Below are positions 1 to 7,359 of a stretch of DNA of 35,877 nt, in pieces. The stretch's first letter is position 1. Every line of letters begins with the position of its first letter. The notes under the pieces were generated by a model. The model did no database searches, was not told where the DNA came from, and saw nothing but the letters and a program-made list of their open reading frames with translations. Source of the stretch: a bacterium D16-36 (GTDB taxonomy: Bacteria; Bacillota; Clostridia; Lachnospirales; Lachnospiraceae); contig RAYF01000059.1 of assembly GCA_003611745.1 (NCBI GenBank), forward strand, positions 1 through 35,877, read 5' to 3'. Both the position numbers and the translations under genes were made by a program.

Positions 1-168
1 ATGACTGCATCTTTTTCAGCGGATTATCTGCCCTTGTCGTGTAGTAGGAATGGAGTTCTTTGAATTCATCTGCATGGCCCATTTCAGCAGGCCGGCGGTC
101 AGCCTGCCGCCTATTTTGCCGACCTTGATGGTGAGTGCCACCGATTTCTCGCGTACTTCGTCCTGCAT
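1..168 (-). pseudogene. PcfB/DUF3801-like conjugation protein, frameshifted remnant
   Basis: From the ATG at 168 the frame reads MQDEVREKSVALTIKVGKIG and on into GGRLTAGLLK, the N-terminal pattern of the PcfB (DUF3801) proteins that sit beside the VirD4-type coupling protein in Tn1549-like conjugative elements. A GGAGG site lies just upstream. Around position 60-65 the sense reading moves to another frame (FKELHSYYTTRADNP), and the first frame stops at 16-18, so a frameshift is likely. The gene runs off the left edge, so its far end is unseen. It lies downstream of the broken replication initiator, the order expected in such elements. Family assignment is by recognition only. Confidence 0.6.
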
Positions 169-248
169 GGTAAAACCTCCTCTCTTTGCAGGCTGGGACT
201 AAACTGGTGTGCGCTAAGGCGGAACCAGCAGGCGGCGGAGCAGGTATT

Positions 249-446
249 TCATGCGCCGGCCTCCTTTCCGCCCCACTTGGTCAGCACCACGGATTCGCCG
301 CTTGCCATGCTGCCCCAAAGCCTGCCGGTGGTTTCGGCAAACTCGGCAGGAGAAGTACAGATATGGTCTGCCCCCAGCATCATAAACTCGCCGGGGCTGG
401 CAAAAAGGCGCTGGTTTGATTGGTTTATTTTTAAGCGCTGGGTGGC
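249..446 (-). pseudogene. small conjugative-element ORF, remnant
   Basis: The frame after the initiator's stop is open and contains FASPGEFMMLGADHICTS followed by GRLWGSMASGESVVLTKWGG, then TGA. There is no ATG or ribosome binding site at its start, so only the C-terminal half of a small protein seems to survive. Its position between a RepA-type initiator and a PcfB-like gene suits the small accessory ORFs of Tn1549-like elements. I do not recognise a function. Confidence 0.4.
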
Positions 447-1340
447 TTAACCGTTCAGCAGCCCATGCGCCATGTCGTGGCTGACAAGGGATGTGTAATA
501 CTGTCCCATCGTGACAGGGGCGTTGTAGAGTGCCGCCAGTGTCTAAGCCTTGATATTGCCGATCTTGGCGGTGTTACTTTTCAGGCTGTCCATGACATAG
601 CCGATATGTTCACCGTTCAGCTTCAGGAACCGGCTTTTGACAACCTCGGTGAGTACTTCCTGCCCGCAGATACGGACAGATTCCTGTGTGGAGCAGCAGA
701 CTTCAAGCATTAACTCCACATAGCCGTCCAGCAAATCCTTGTCCCAGGGGTTCCGTTCCAGAAGAATGTCATAGTCGATATTTTCCAAAATCAATTCGCG
801 GTAGCTTTCCATCTCATCCAATCCCATCCTGCGCAGAGCGCGTTTACCAGCAGGGAAAGAAGCTGCTGAGGGGGTAGGGGGGCGAGATGGATAGATCAGT
901 ATCGCTTTTTTCAGTTTTATTTATCTCAGTATTATTAGGGGCGGAAATCCCGCACTCTGAACCGGCGTGGAGGGTTCCGGCTCCAGAATGAAGTTTTTAA
1001 CGTAAATCCGGGCGGGGTGTCCCTAGCCCTGCTTTTTCCGTTCCATAAGGCCGATGCCCTCCAATTCGCAGAACAGCTTTGTCGCCTTGTCCTTGCCGCA
1101 GTCCAGCATGGCCATAGCTTCCTCCTGGGTGAAGTAGAGGAACACTCGCCCGTTATCGTCCAGCCAGCCGTTGCGGGCAGACAGCCCCATGCGGTCAAGC
1201 AGCAGTCCGTACAGTACCTTTGCTTCCAGTGATATGCCTTTGTATCGGCGGTCGGTCAAAAGGATTTTCGGGATACGGTAGAAGCTGTACTAGTCAGCTT
1301 CATTCCCGTAGTAGTAATTCAGATTCAAAGTTTCCGGCAT
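447..1340 (-). pseudogene. RepA_N/DUF6017 replication initiator, multiply broken
   Basis: This is the replication initiator of a Tn1549-like integrative element, which would act in element replication. It starts MPETLNLNYYYGNEAD at 1340, after an AGGAGG-like site. The N-terminal winged-helix region (KVLYGLLLDRMGLSARNGW) and the C-terminal DUF6017 region (YRELILENIDYD, TEVVKSRFLKLNGEHI) are both recognisable. It is interrupted by TAG at 1290-1292, TAG at 1023-1025, a frameshift near 940-960 and TAG just below 545. The reading resumes with LAALYNAPVTMGQYYTSL before a final TAA at 447. Two of the ambers fall where glutamine is expected and one where tyrosine is expected. That argues for ordinary decay rather than stop-codon reassignment. 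Confidence 0.85.
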
Positions 1341-1361
1341 TTTCAAAGCCTCCTGTCTAAA

Positions 1362-1490
1362 TGAAAAAAGCCCCGGTAATCTGTGTCGTCGGAGCAAAGC
1401 GATGTATAACAAAAAAAGCCGCGCAGTAGCTGAACACCCGTCAGTTACTGCGCGGCTGATATGAATAAAAATCGGTATTACCGGGTTGCT
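1362..1490 (-). promoter_or_regulatory. nested-terminator leader upstream of the initiator gene
   Basis: Read on the minus strand, a 17-bp hairpin (arms 1441-1457 and 1417-1434, core GCCGCGCAGTA) ends in seven T residues. A second, outer pairing joins CCCGGTAAT (1485-1477) to ATTACCGGG (1379-1371) and also ends in a T run (1370-1362). Two alternative intrinsic terminators therefore lie before the initiator start at 1340, which fits transcription attenuation of the conjugative element. The structures are seen directly; the attenuation role is inferred. Confidence 0.6.
1411..1457 (-). terminator. intrinsic terminator, strong GC-rich hairpin
   Basis: The minus strand shows a long near-perfect stem with core AGCCGCGCAGTA and TACTGCGCGGCT, followed by TTTTTTT. 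It lies inside the leader of the broken initiator gene. Confidence 0.75.
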
Positions 1491-1758
1491 GCCCGTTTGT
1501 CCTTTATGTGAAATGGTTCGTTATCACCTCCCGGCCTGCCCCCACCAAAGGGCGTTTTTTAATGGAAAAAGAATGGTGGCAAATCCGAAATTCCTCTTTG
1601 AGATAGATTGCTCATGAATTTCTCTGTTTTCAGGAAACAACAATATATAGTGATATATACGTTGCTTCATTCTGTATTTAGTGTCTTATGCGCGCTTTTC
1701 AACACTTGAGCAACCTTGGTAATAAGGGGTTTTCCGATTTGTCCTTATTATACCGTAA

Positions 1759-1932
1759 GGGCACACCTTTGCGACCAGCCTTCTGGAAGCGGATGTAGAT
1801 ATTCGGTACATACAGGAAATGCTTGGGCACAGTTCTATCAATATCACAGAAATTTACACTCATGTTGCTGTTTCAAAACAACGTGATATCCTTGCTTCAA
1901 AGCATCCACGCAAAGATTTTAACGTTCTTTAG
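1759..1932 (+). pseudogene. tyrosine recombinase (integrase) C-terminal fragment
   Basis: The plus-strand frame reads [20 protein letters not shown], then [20 protein letters not shown] and a TAG stop. It holds the HTFAT box with the catalytic histidine, the LGHSS box and the nucleophilic tyrosine (IYTHV) of phage-type integrases. An in-frame TAA at 1756-1758 closes it upstream, and no catalytic domain precedes it, so only the last ~57 codons survive. It points to an integrated element whose body was deleted. It need not belong to the minus-strand conjugative remnant beside it. Confidence 0.85.
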
Positions 1933-1982
1933 AAAAAAAAACAGCAATCTAAGCGTATCATCTGATTTGCTTAGATTGCTGT
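1933..1982 (-). terminator. intrinsic terminator of the Uma2 gene
   Basis: On the minus strand a perfect 14-bp stem (ACAGCAATCTAAGC with its complement; arms 1969-1982 and 1941-1954) is followed by a run of nine T residues. It lies about 40 bp past the stop of the Uma2-family gene. Confidence 0.8.
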
Positions 1983-2019
1983 TCACACATGTTTCATAAA
2001 TGCTCTGTCCGTTTTGAAC

Positions 2020-2553
2020 TTACTGTATTTTTATAGAAAATCCTTCATAAATTCCGACAGGCACTTCTTCGCTAAAAGAATATTCTTCCATTGTCTCTTT
2101 TTCAAACCTGTATACTGTAACCATTTCTTTCATAGGGTCAACAATCCAGTACTCTCGTACTCCAGCGGTCTGGTATTTAAAAAGCTTTGTAAAATAGTCC
2201 ATAGCTCTATTGCCAGAAGAGACAATTTCAATCACCCAATCTGGCGCACCATGGCATCCTTTGTCTGAAATCTTATTTTTATCACAAATTATAGAAATGT
2301 CCGGTTCTACATAATTTGTGTCATTTTCATTCAGAAAAACAGCAAATGGAGCTGGAAATACTTCACATTCACCATTTTGGGATTCAATATAATCAGCAAT
2401 CTTTCTACTTAGTGAAAGCAATATCCTTTGATGCCTTGTATTAGGTGGAGCCATATAGTAAATTTTTCCATCAATCAACTCAGCCCTCTCCCCATCTGGC
2501 AAAGCATAAATGTCATCTATCGTATAAATTTCTTCTTTCCTTAATGCGTCCAT
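2020..2553 (-). CDS. Uma2-family (DUF820) restriction-endonuclease-fold protein
   Basis: A 177-aa protein of the Uma2/DUF820 family, a PD-(D/E)XK-like nuclease fold of unproven cellular role. The typical order is present: N-terminal YTIDDIYALPDGERAELIDG, then YYMAPPNTRHQ, the VEPDISII strand with the core acidic residues, PDWVIEIVSSGNRAMDY with the E-x-S motif, and FKYQTAGVREYWIVDP. Length is normal for the family. The start at 2553 is supported by GGAGGTG, a promoter at 2582-2610 and a terminator at 1933-1982, so it looks like an intact single-gene unit. Members are common as stand-alone cargo in accessory regions. A mobile-element or defence role is conjecture. Confidence 0.85.
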   Translation of the reverse strand: MDALRKEEIYTIDDIYALPDGERAELIDGKIYYMAPPNTRHQRILLSLSRKIADYIESQNGECEVFPAPFAVFLNENDTNYVEPDISIICDKNKISDKGCHGAPDWVIEIVSSGNRAMDYFTKLFKYQTAGVREYWIVDPMKEMVTVYRFEKETMEEYSFSEEVPVGIYEGFSIKIQ

Positions 2554-2581
2554 AATTCATTCACCTCCGCTCTTTAGCTTC

Positions 2582-2610
2582 ATTATATCCCATACGCTTT
2601 TGAAAAACAA
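2582..2610 (-). promoter_or_regulatory. sigma-A-type promoter of the Uma2 gene
   Basis: On the minus strand, -35 TTGTTT (2610-2605), a 17-bp spacer and a perfect -10 TATAAT (2587-2582) lie about 30 bp upstream of the start codon. Confidence 0.65.
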
Positions 2611-2693
2611 CCAAATTCTTGAATAACTAAGTTCATGAAACTGAGCAGACCACTTAATAATAATAGCACTGTTTGCCTCAATATGAGCCAATC

Positions 2694-2874
2694 CTAAAAA
2701 TTTGAGGCATTTAGGATACCTCCCTCCTTAGAGAACTCTGTCATCAAATGTGCATTATTTTGTACAAACCCTTTCAAATAATTCATCTCGGCATCAGAAT
2801 ACCTATTCACATCGTCTACTTCTATACTTAAATCGCTTCGTAAAATAATCTGTCCGCTTTGAACTTTTAGTCAT
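2694..2874 (-). pseudogene. small hypothetical gene with a frameshift in an A-run
   Basis: An ATG at 2874 begins MTK. If one A of the following four-A run is removed, the frame continues VQSGQIILRSDLSIEVDD, then VNRYSDAEMNYLKGFVQNNA and ends at 2694, about 60 codons in all. Without that correction it stops early. I do not recognise the family. The amphipathic, acidic composition and the tight coupling to the 39-codon ORF upstream suggest a small two-gene accessory unit. Confidence 0.35.
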
Positions 2875-2875
2875 T

Positions 2876-2995
2876 CTAATCACCGCCCACTTCAATATCC
2901 TCAAAAAGAACAGGCAACTTCCCAACCAGTATTTCATATATCATTATTGCAACCTCCCGCATTTGAGGATGTGCTGCCTTACTCGTTTCCTTCAT
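2876..2995 (-). CDS. 39-aa hypothetical protein (possibly a remnant)
   Basis: A short frame from ATG 2995 (MKETSKAAHPQMREVAIMIY, then EILVGKLPVLFEDIEVGGD) stops at 2876, one base before the ATG of the next small gene. A GGAGG sequence lies 9-10 bp upstream of the start. The composition looks protein-like, but I cannot assign a family. It may be the surviving C-terminus of a larger protein. Confidence 0.35.
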   Translation of the reverse strand: MKETSKAAHPQMREVAIMIYEILVGKLPVLFEDIEVGGD

Positions 2996-3254
2996 TTAAG
3001 TTGCCCTCCATCCAGTAAACAATTTTCTATTGCCAAAGCCATGCAATCATAATCATATAGACTACACAATAAATCATATGGATATAAAGTAAAAGGTTCC
3101 AAACACGTGTTGCATTCACGTGTTAACAACTTTTTACATCTATAATTAATATCCTTGTTACCCTAATAAGGATATTTCATTATTACTTCTATACTAATTT
3201 ACATAAAATTCCATAGAATTACCAACACACATCAGCTTACCGACAAATCCCCCC

Positions 3255-3295
3255 AAAAAAAATAGGGAGCCCAATCAATAATGATCAGACTCCCT
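3255..3295 (-). terminator. intrinsic terminator, orphan
   Basis: On the minus strand AGGGAGTCTGATCA pairs through 14 positions (some G-T) with TGATTGGGCTCCCT across a TTAT loop, followed by A and eight T residues. No recognised gene lies directly above it. Confidence 0.7.
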
Positions 3296-4011
3296 AACAG
3301 GAAGATACATAACAGGCTTAACCTGCTATCTATAAAAACCATCTACCTTCACTTTAGAAAGTACACAGTTTCTACCAGAAAATACCACCTCCCCCTACGT
3401 GCAAAGGGGCTTCACAAAAACAAACAGAGAGAAGGTTATTCCCACAAAAATTAGGGAAGGTGGCAACAACAGCATTTCGGTGTGGGTGTCCAAATTTAAA
3501 CAAACTCAACAATTCCAGCTAAGCACAAAGAAGCCCATAAAGAAAGAATTCTTTCTTCTTACACGCAAAAAAAATTAATCAATCAAAGAGGAAAGATTGC
3601 GCACAGTGATACTGTGCTTAGCTTTCTCTTTTCACTTTTTTATAGGACACCAAAACCCTCTAAAGGGTTTTCAAAACAACATTATCGGGCAATTTTGTTT
3701 TATACACTGCAAACTGCGCTCTCCAGTTTTATCTTATTAAAATGCTGGGGACTCTGCTCTCGTATAATGCATTCTTATCTGATAGCGTTTCCTCAAACGC
3801 AGCTTGCCGAAAGAATATGTATGGAGATTAATTGGTACAATCTAATTCCTAAAACAACACTTATTAACCGCCATGGTTTTTCCAAATTCGTAGACTTACC
3901 TCCGAATGGCGGCAACAAAAGTTAAAATTTAACTTTTAATACTTATTTTCTAGACCAGTTAAGTACATAGCAGCTACCGTTTACCAATAACCGTCTTATA
4001 ATATGATATTT

Positions 4012-4043
4012 AAAAGAGAGCCCAGTTCGTTTTGAACTGGACT
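4012..4043 (-). terminator. hairpin terminator, orphan
   Basis: On the minus strand AGTCCAGTTC and GAACTGGGCT form a 10-bp stem with a five-base loop, followed by the T-rich CTCTTTTAAAT. No gene is recognised upstream of it. Confidence 0.5.
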
Positions 4044-4252
4044 CCTGAAATGATTAATTGACATAAAATTTTAAGTTATTTAAAGTGATTTTTCCTATCG
4101 ACTAAAAGGCAGATAGATTCTCTGAGCCAGGTCCGCCTGCAATTTTCTCCAATTTCTCTTTTCGCATCCTTAATATTGTTTTACAAAACTCTTTTCTTAC
4201 ATCACTTATCACATTGACGTTATTTATTAACGTACAAATGTTATCCCACTCC

Positions 4253-4418
4253 CTAGAGCGTGTTTGAAAATTCATTCTCACAATCTGCGTCCCCCACTTT
4301 GCGCTATCTTTGTTCCAAATTTAGTCAATGTAGCCCGCTACACCTCCTAAATTTGGAACAAATCTCCCACAAAGTGTGAAACACATCTTGTAAAAAGCAA
4401 TTTTCAAACACGCTCTAG
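4253..4418. repeat. MITE-like inverted repeat, family 1, copy A (166 bp)
   Basis: Both ends are CTAGAGCGTGTTTGAAAAT in inverted orientation. Inside is a second inverted pair (CCAAATTTAG at 4315-4324, CTAAATTTGG at 4347-4356) around a short centre, so the whole element can fold on itself. There is no coding potential. The 77-bp copy B at 7283-7359 has the same two ends in the opposite orientation with the centre missing, and one end recurs at 34104-34122. Confidence 0.8.
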
Positions 4419-4512
4419 CAATCGACTTAACTAAATCACCTAACACGCAGGTACATATGCTGGAACTCTTAGCCTCTATAAGCTAAAAAGGATTTATTTT
4501 TTATCCTTTTCA

Positions 4513-4752
4513 TTAGTAAAAAAACACCTTACCTTTGTAAGCTTCATTAATTAACAGCTGTTTATCGCTCATAAATTTTAGTATTTTTCCATCGTCCCAT
4601 TTATCATTTAAACAATTTCCATTACTTTTTAGATAGTAGTAACTCTCATATAGACCAGAAGAATCTTGCTGTAAATAAACATCCATATTCTGTTGCTGCT
4701 CAATGGTCAAGCTACAGAAAGGATTTGTTATCCATAAGCACCTTCCTGCCAT
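4513..4752 (-). CDS. hypothetical protein, 79 aa
   Basis: An unrecognised frame with aromatic, polar composition (YYYLKSNGNCLNDKWDDGKI, then FMSDKQLLINEAYKGKVFFY). There is no clear ribosome binding site before the ATG at 4752. It follows the 110-residue hypothetical gene at 4778-5110 on the same strand. It may be a fragment of a larger decayed protein downstream of the HipA-like operon. Confidence 0.35.
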   Translation of the reverse strand: MAGRCLWITNPFCSLTIEQQQNMDVYLQQDSSGLYESYYYLKSNGNCLNDKWDDGKILKFMSDKQLLINEAYKGKVFFY

Positions 4753-4777
4753 AAATATCCCGGAATCTTAACACATT

Positions 4778-5110
4778 CTAACCAAAACAATTCATCGAAT
4801 GGCTACATGGAATACAAGTAACCTTATTAATCCTGTATAACTGTGCCCACGGAAGTTCCACAATTTCATCCCACAGATCATCAACAAATTTAAATGCATT
4901 AAATTCTTCAGCACATTTCACAACGGCAGAATATAACTCTGAAGAAGTCTTAGCCTCATAAATGAGCAACGAGACAGCATATTGAATTTTGGTACTTTCC
5001 CTCTTTACTAAACGTCTTATAATTTGTATCATATCGTTATAATTGATGCAGCTCCACGCAATATCAAAACAACCATCAAGATCAGTAATTCTGTATTGTT
5101 GCCCTGTCAT
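4778..5110 (-). CDS. hypothetical protein downstream of the HipA-like operon
   Basis: About 110 aa from ATG 5110; a TTG at 5125 is also in frame. Neither has a good ribosome binding site, so the 5' end may be eroded. It contains a helical stretch (YNDMIQIIRRLVKRESTKIQ, then YAVSLLIYEAKTSSELYSAV) and a C-terminal CIPCSHSMNCFG with three cysteines. I do not recognise the family. It lies about 50 bp past the HipA partner gene and could be part of that transcript. Confidence 0.4.
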   Translation of the reverse strand: MTGQQYRITDLDGCFDIAWSCINYNDMIQIIRRLVKRESTKIQYAVSLLIYEAKTSSELYSAVVKCAEEFNAFKFVDDLWDEIVELPWAQLYRINKVTCIPCSHSMNCFG

Positions 5111-5161
5111 AACCAACTCTGCCAAAAACCAGTATATTTCAATTAATTACTCAGCTGCCCA

Positions 5162-5584
5162 CTATTCTTGTTTAATTGGATTTTCCAAATTTCGAAGACG
5201 GTACTCAAGATAACCTTCCGAAAACCCCATTGCTTTGAACGCTTCTTCAAATGTCTGTGGCCCATCAGGCAGACGCACCCAAAAAGTATCACAAACAGAA
5301 ATACCACTATTATAACGAATTAGGTTCTCCATAGAAAAATATGGGATACCTGCTTCTTTCATTTCATACTCTAAGCCCTGTCGCGTTTCAGGTACGACAC
5401 GATCATCTAAAACTTCGGCTATGGTCTCAGGAGTTAAGCCACCCCATCGGATATCTATAGGCATAATTTTTATATCTTTGCATAAAGATCCATAATCAAC
5501 TAGACAGCCTCTTTCATATCTAAAATAGAATAATGGGGTATTCACCCGCATAAAAGTTCCCTCCAGATTACGAATAGCGCGCAT
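5162..5584 (-). CDS. HipA-associated small protein, 140 aa
   Basis: The start at 5584 (MRAIRNLEGTFMRVNTPLFY) is chosen because GGGAGG lies 6-7 bp upstream; the longer frame to 5674 would run into the HipA-like gene. The stop of the HipA-like gene is only 11 bp away, so the two are co-transcribed and probably translationally coupled. The middle holds RWGGLTPETIAEVLDDRVVP followed by ETRQG, and near the end FWVRLPDGPQTFEEA, a pattern I associate with small proteins found beside HipA-like kinases in Clostridia. A role as substrate, antitoxin or regulator of the kinase is inference. No helix-turn-helix typical of HipB is visible. Confidence 0.6.
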   Translation of the reverse strand: MRAIRNLEGTFMRVNTPLFYFRYERGCLVDYGSLCKDIKIMPIDIRWGGLTPETIAEVLDDRVVPETRQGLEYEMKEAGIPYFSMENLIRYNSGISVCDTFWVRLPDGPQTFEEAFKAMGFSEGYLEYRLRNLENPIKQE

Positions 5585-5595
5585 AAAATTCCTCC

Positions 5596-6405
5596 CTATA
5601 ATTTTAATTTGATTCCCAAGTGAGTTGCACACTCCTGCAAATACACAGACGCTTTCTCGTTTGGCATAACACACTGGCTCAAATCCAGATCACTTAGTAT
5701 ACTGTCAAATACATGTGGAAACATTCCCCTTAAACAATCAACATTTTCTACAGCATTATTATAAAATGGCTTAGAAATCAACTGCCCTTTAGCTTCTTCG
5801 TAACACATACTTTGATATTCCAGTTCCCCCTCAAACAATCCGATACCGAAATCAAACAGAGGTGGCAACCTAAATTCCCCACTCTGTGTCACAAGTATCC
5901 CAAAATTATTTGTATGACGGTCCTCATTGGCAACTAAATAGTCAATTAGAAACATTACTATCAGATATTTAGTAGAGTCTACTGAATAATATTCCTTATA
6001 TAATTCAATTATCATATGAAACCTGCTCTCTAGTGATCCAGTAAACCTTTGTATCCCAAGCTCTTTTAATAGTTTTTTGAATGTTACAAAATCACCATCT
6101 ACTGAAAAATCAACAGAATAACAGCCATAAACATATGTACCGTCTAGCATTTTAATTTTACAGGAATGCTGTTGTAACACATTAACTTCAGATATATTAA
6201 GCTGCTTCCCAATCTCCGAAGCTATTATTTCAACGAGATAATCCTTCCGAAATTTATTTTGATAAAAAAATGGACCTTTTACAAACAAATTTTGTTGAAT
6301 ATCGTACCATTTATCCTGATTTCCTTTAGAAGTTGAACCAAGTTGCAGAGAAACCAAGTCTCTAACATCAAACACTGTGTCGCTAAAAGGTTTCATAGCT
6401 TCCAT
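5596..6405 (-). CDS. HipA-like serine/threonine kinase-domain protein
   Basis: A 269-aa protein with the C-terminal kinase half of the HipA family and no N-terminal HipA_N domain. Key sites are the strand with a candidate ATP-site lysine (LFVKGPF, K43), the catalytic loop NEDRHTNNFG at residues 160-169 with Asp162, and the metal-binding DFG at 185-187. All catalytic elements look intact. HipA kinases phosphorylate glutamyl-tRNA synthetase or other targets and cause growth arrest. This short class is less well characterised, so its target is unknown. GAGGAGG precedes the start, and a near-consensus promoter is at 6440-6468. It heads an operon with the 140-aa gene downstream instead of a HipB repressor upstream. 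Confidence 0.8.
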   Translation of the reverse strand: MEAMKPFSDTVFDVRDLVSLQLGSTSKGNQDKWYDIQQNLFVKGPFFYQNKFRKDYLVEIIASEIGKQLNISEVNVLQQHSCKIKMLDGTYVYGCYSVDFSVDGDFVTFKKLLKELGIQRFTGSLESRFHMIIELYKEYYSVDSTKYLIVMFLIDYLVANEDRHTNNFGILVTQSGEFRLPPLFDFGIGLFEGELEYQSMCYEEAKGQLISKPFYNNAVENVDCLRGMFPHVFDSILSDLDLSQCVMPNEKASVYLQECATHLGIKLKL

Positions 6406-6439
6406 TATGCACTACCTCCTCTAATACTCCTGTATCTCA

Positions 6440-6468
6440 ATATTACTCTGCCAGCCGCATGCTGTCAA
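6440..6468 (-). promoter_or_regulatory. promoter of the HipA-like operon
   Basis: On the minus strand a perfect -35 TTGACA (6468-6463), 17-bp spacer and -10 TAATAT (6445-6440) lie about 35 bp upstream of the start codon. Confidence 0.75.
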
Positions 6469-6567
6469 TAATCATTCAATTACCGCATTATGTAACCAAA
6501 ACCACAGTGCTAAACCCCTCCCTAAACATTCTTTTTGGTAATTGAAAAGGGTGACCTGCACCAACCA

Positions 6568-6768
6568 TCAATCAGTTAAAATCAGCGGTTTCAGTCCCAG
6601 TGCAACATATCCATCTATGGTATCAAGTCTAGCTTCCAGATAATGACCTGCTCTGCAACTACCACAATCATCAATTTCTGTTCTTTTACAATACGTTCTA
6701 GCATCTTTATAATGCTCTTTTAATTGTAACAGTTTTTCTATAATGGTATTCCCTGTTGAATTTCCCAT
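6568..6768 (-). CDS. small hypothetical protein with a CGSCRAGHY motif
   Basis: A 66-aa protein. An N-terminal helix (TIIEKLLQLKEHYKDARTYC) is followed by a cysteine cluster (C27-K-R..DDCGSCRAGHYLEARLD) that could bind a metal. The AGAGAGAAG sequence ahead of the ATG is a weak ribosome binding site. I do not recognise the family. It resembles small cysteine-containing proteins scattered in clostridial accessory regions. It is close to another Cys-rich small gene (6857-7057) and may share its transcript. Confidence 0.5.
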   Translation of the reverse strand: MGNSTGNTIIEKLLQLKEHYKDARTYCKRTEIDDCGSCRAGHYLEARLDTIDGYVALGLKPLILTD

Positions 6769-6856
6769 AACTTCTCTCTTCCTCCCTTCAACAAAAGTGT
6801 GGTTTTAAGACTTTGATGCTATAGTATGATACTTGAACCATCCAGGCGGTCATTGT

Positions 6857-7057
6857 TTACCTATGTGCATATTCTTCACATTCTTTACTGTACGGGCATT
6901 TAGTACAATCATCTTCATACTGTCCGCATTCTTTTTCTATAATCTTTTCCAGATCTTTTTCTGTTTTTCTATAAATACCTCCAGTCCATACTTGTTTTTC
7001 TGTTCCATTGCAATCTTTTCCTAAACATAAGCAGTTTTTACACATTTCATTTAACAT
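6857..7057 (-). CDS. small cysteine-rich protein, possible zinc binder
   Basis: A 66-aa protein with eight cysteines in three clusters: CKNCLCLGKDC near the N-terminus, EKECGQYEDDC in the middle and CPYSKECEEYAH at the end. Such paired clusters suggest one or two structural zinc sites. AAGGTAAG lies just upstream of the ATG. No family is recognised. It points the same way as the following 66-aa gene, about 90 bp away, and both lie in the AT-rich accessory region. Confidence 0.55.
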   Translation of the reverse strand: MLNEMCKNCLCLGKDCNGTEKQVWTGGIYRKTEKDLEKIIEKECGQYEDDCTKCPYSKECEEYAHR

Positions 7058-7201
7058 TATTCTTACCTTGCTTTAATTGTAGTATTTACTTTTTTATTTA
7101 GTTTTTCATTCATTTCTTGATTATAATATACCACCTATCGGCCAATGTATTAATAGGTTTTTCGTTATTTATGTAGGTTTTTCTACACTTCTATTTTATA
7201 T

Positions 7202-7235
7202 AAAAAGCAACCGCTTATTTCAAACGATTGCTTTA
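7202..7235 (-). terminator. possible intrinsic terminator downstream of the HTH gene
   Basis: On the minus strand AAAGCAATCG and CGGTTGCTTT form a short stem with a loop of about 12 bases, followed by TTTATAT. It lies 110 bp past the truncated HTH gene. Confidence 0.4.
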
Positions 7236-7282
7236 AATTTCTTTCCCATCTTTAAATTTAAAATATGAAATATATTCCGCAT

Positions 7283-7359
7283 CTAGAGCGTATTTGAAAA
7301 TCGCTTTTTACAAGATGTGTTTCACACTTTGTGAGAATGAATTTTCAAACACGCTCTAG
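7283..7359. repeat. MITE-like inverted repeat, family 1, copy B (77 bp)
   Basis: Ends CTAGAGCGTATTTGAAAAT and (inverted) CTAGAGCGTGTTTGAAAAT. Its left half matches the right half of copy A read in reverse, and its right half matches copy A's left end. It is an inverted copy lacking the central segment. It overlaps the 3' end of the HTH gene and supplies that gene's last codons and stop. Confidence 0.8.

Larger units (their letters stand above)
2996..4252. other. AT-rich gene-poor stretch with two minus-strand terminators
   Basis: No convincing gene longer than 40 codons is seen. There are two well-formed minus-strand hairpin terminators (3255-3295 and 4012-4043), each with no recognised gene above it, which hints at short untranslated or tiny-peptide transcripts. 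One 26-codon hydrophobic frame (3475-3395, minus, MLLLPPSLIFVGITFSLFVF) is present but has no ribosome binding site. A plus-strand open frame at 3614-3925 has neither a ribosome binding site nor protein-like composition and was not accepted. Confidence 0.4.

Noticed and set aside
921-1340. Amber-to-glutamine genetic code reassignment in the initiator gene
   Set aside because: A frameshift and a third TAG at a tyrosine position show ordinary decay, and other minus-strand genes nearby use normal stops.
3614-3925. 103-codon plus-strand frame
   Set aside because: No ribosome binding site, no recognisable motif, composition like AT-rich non-coding DNA, and no neighbours on that strand.
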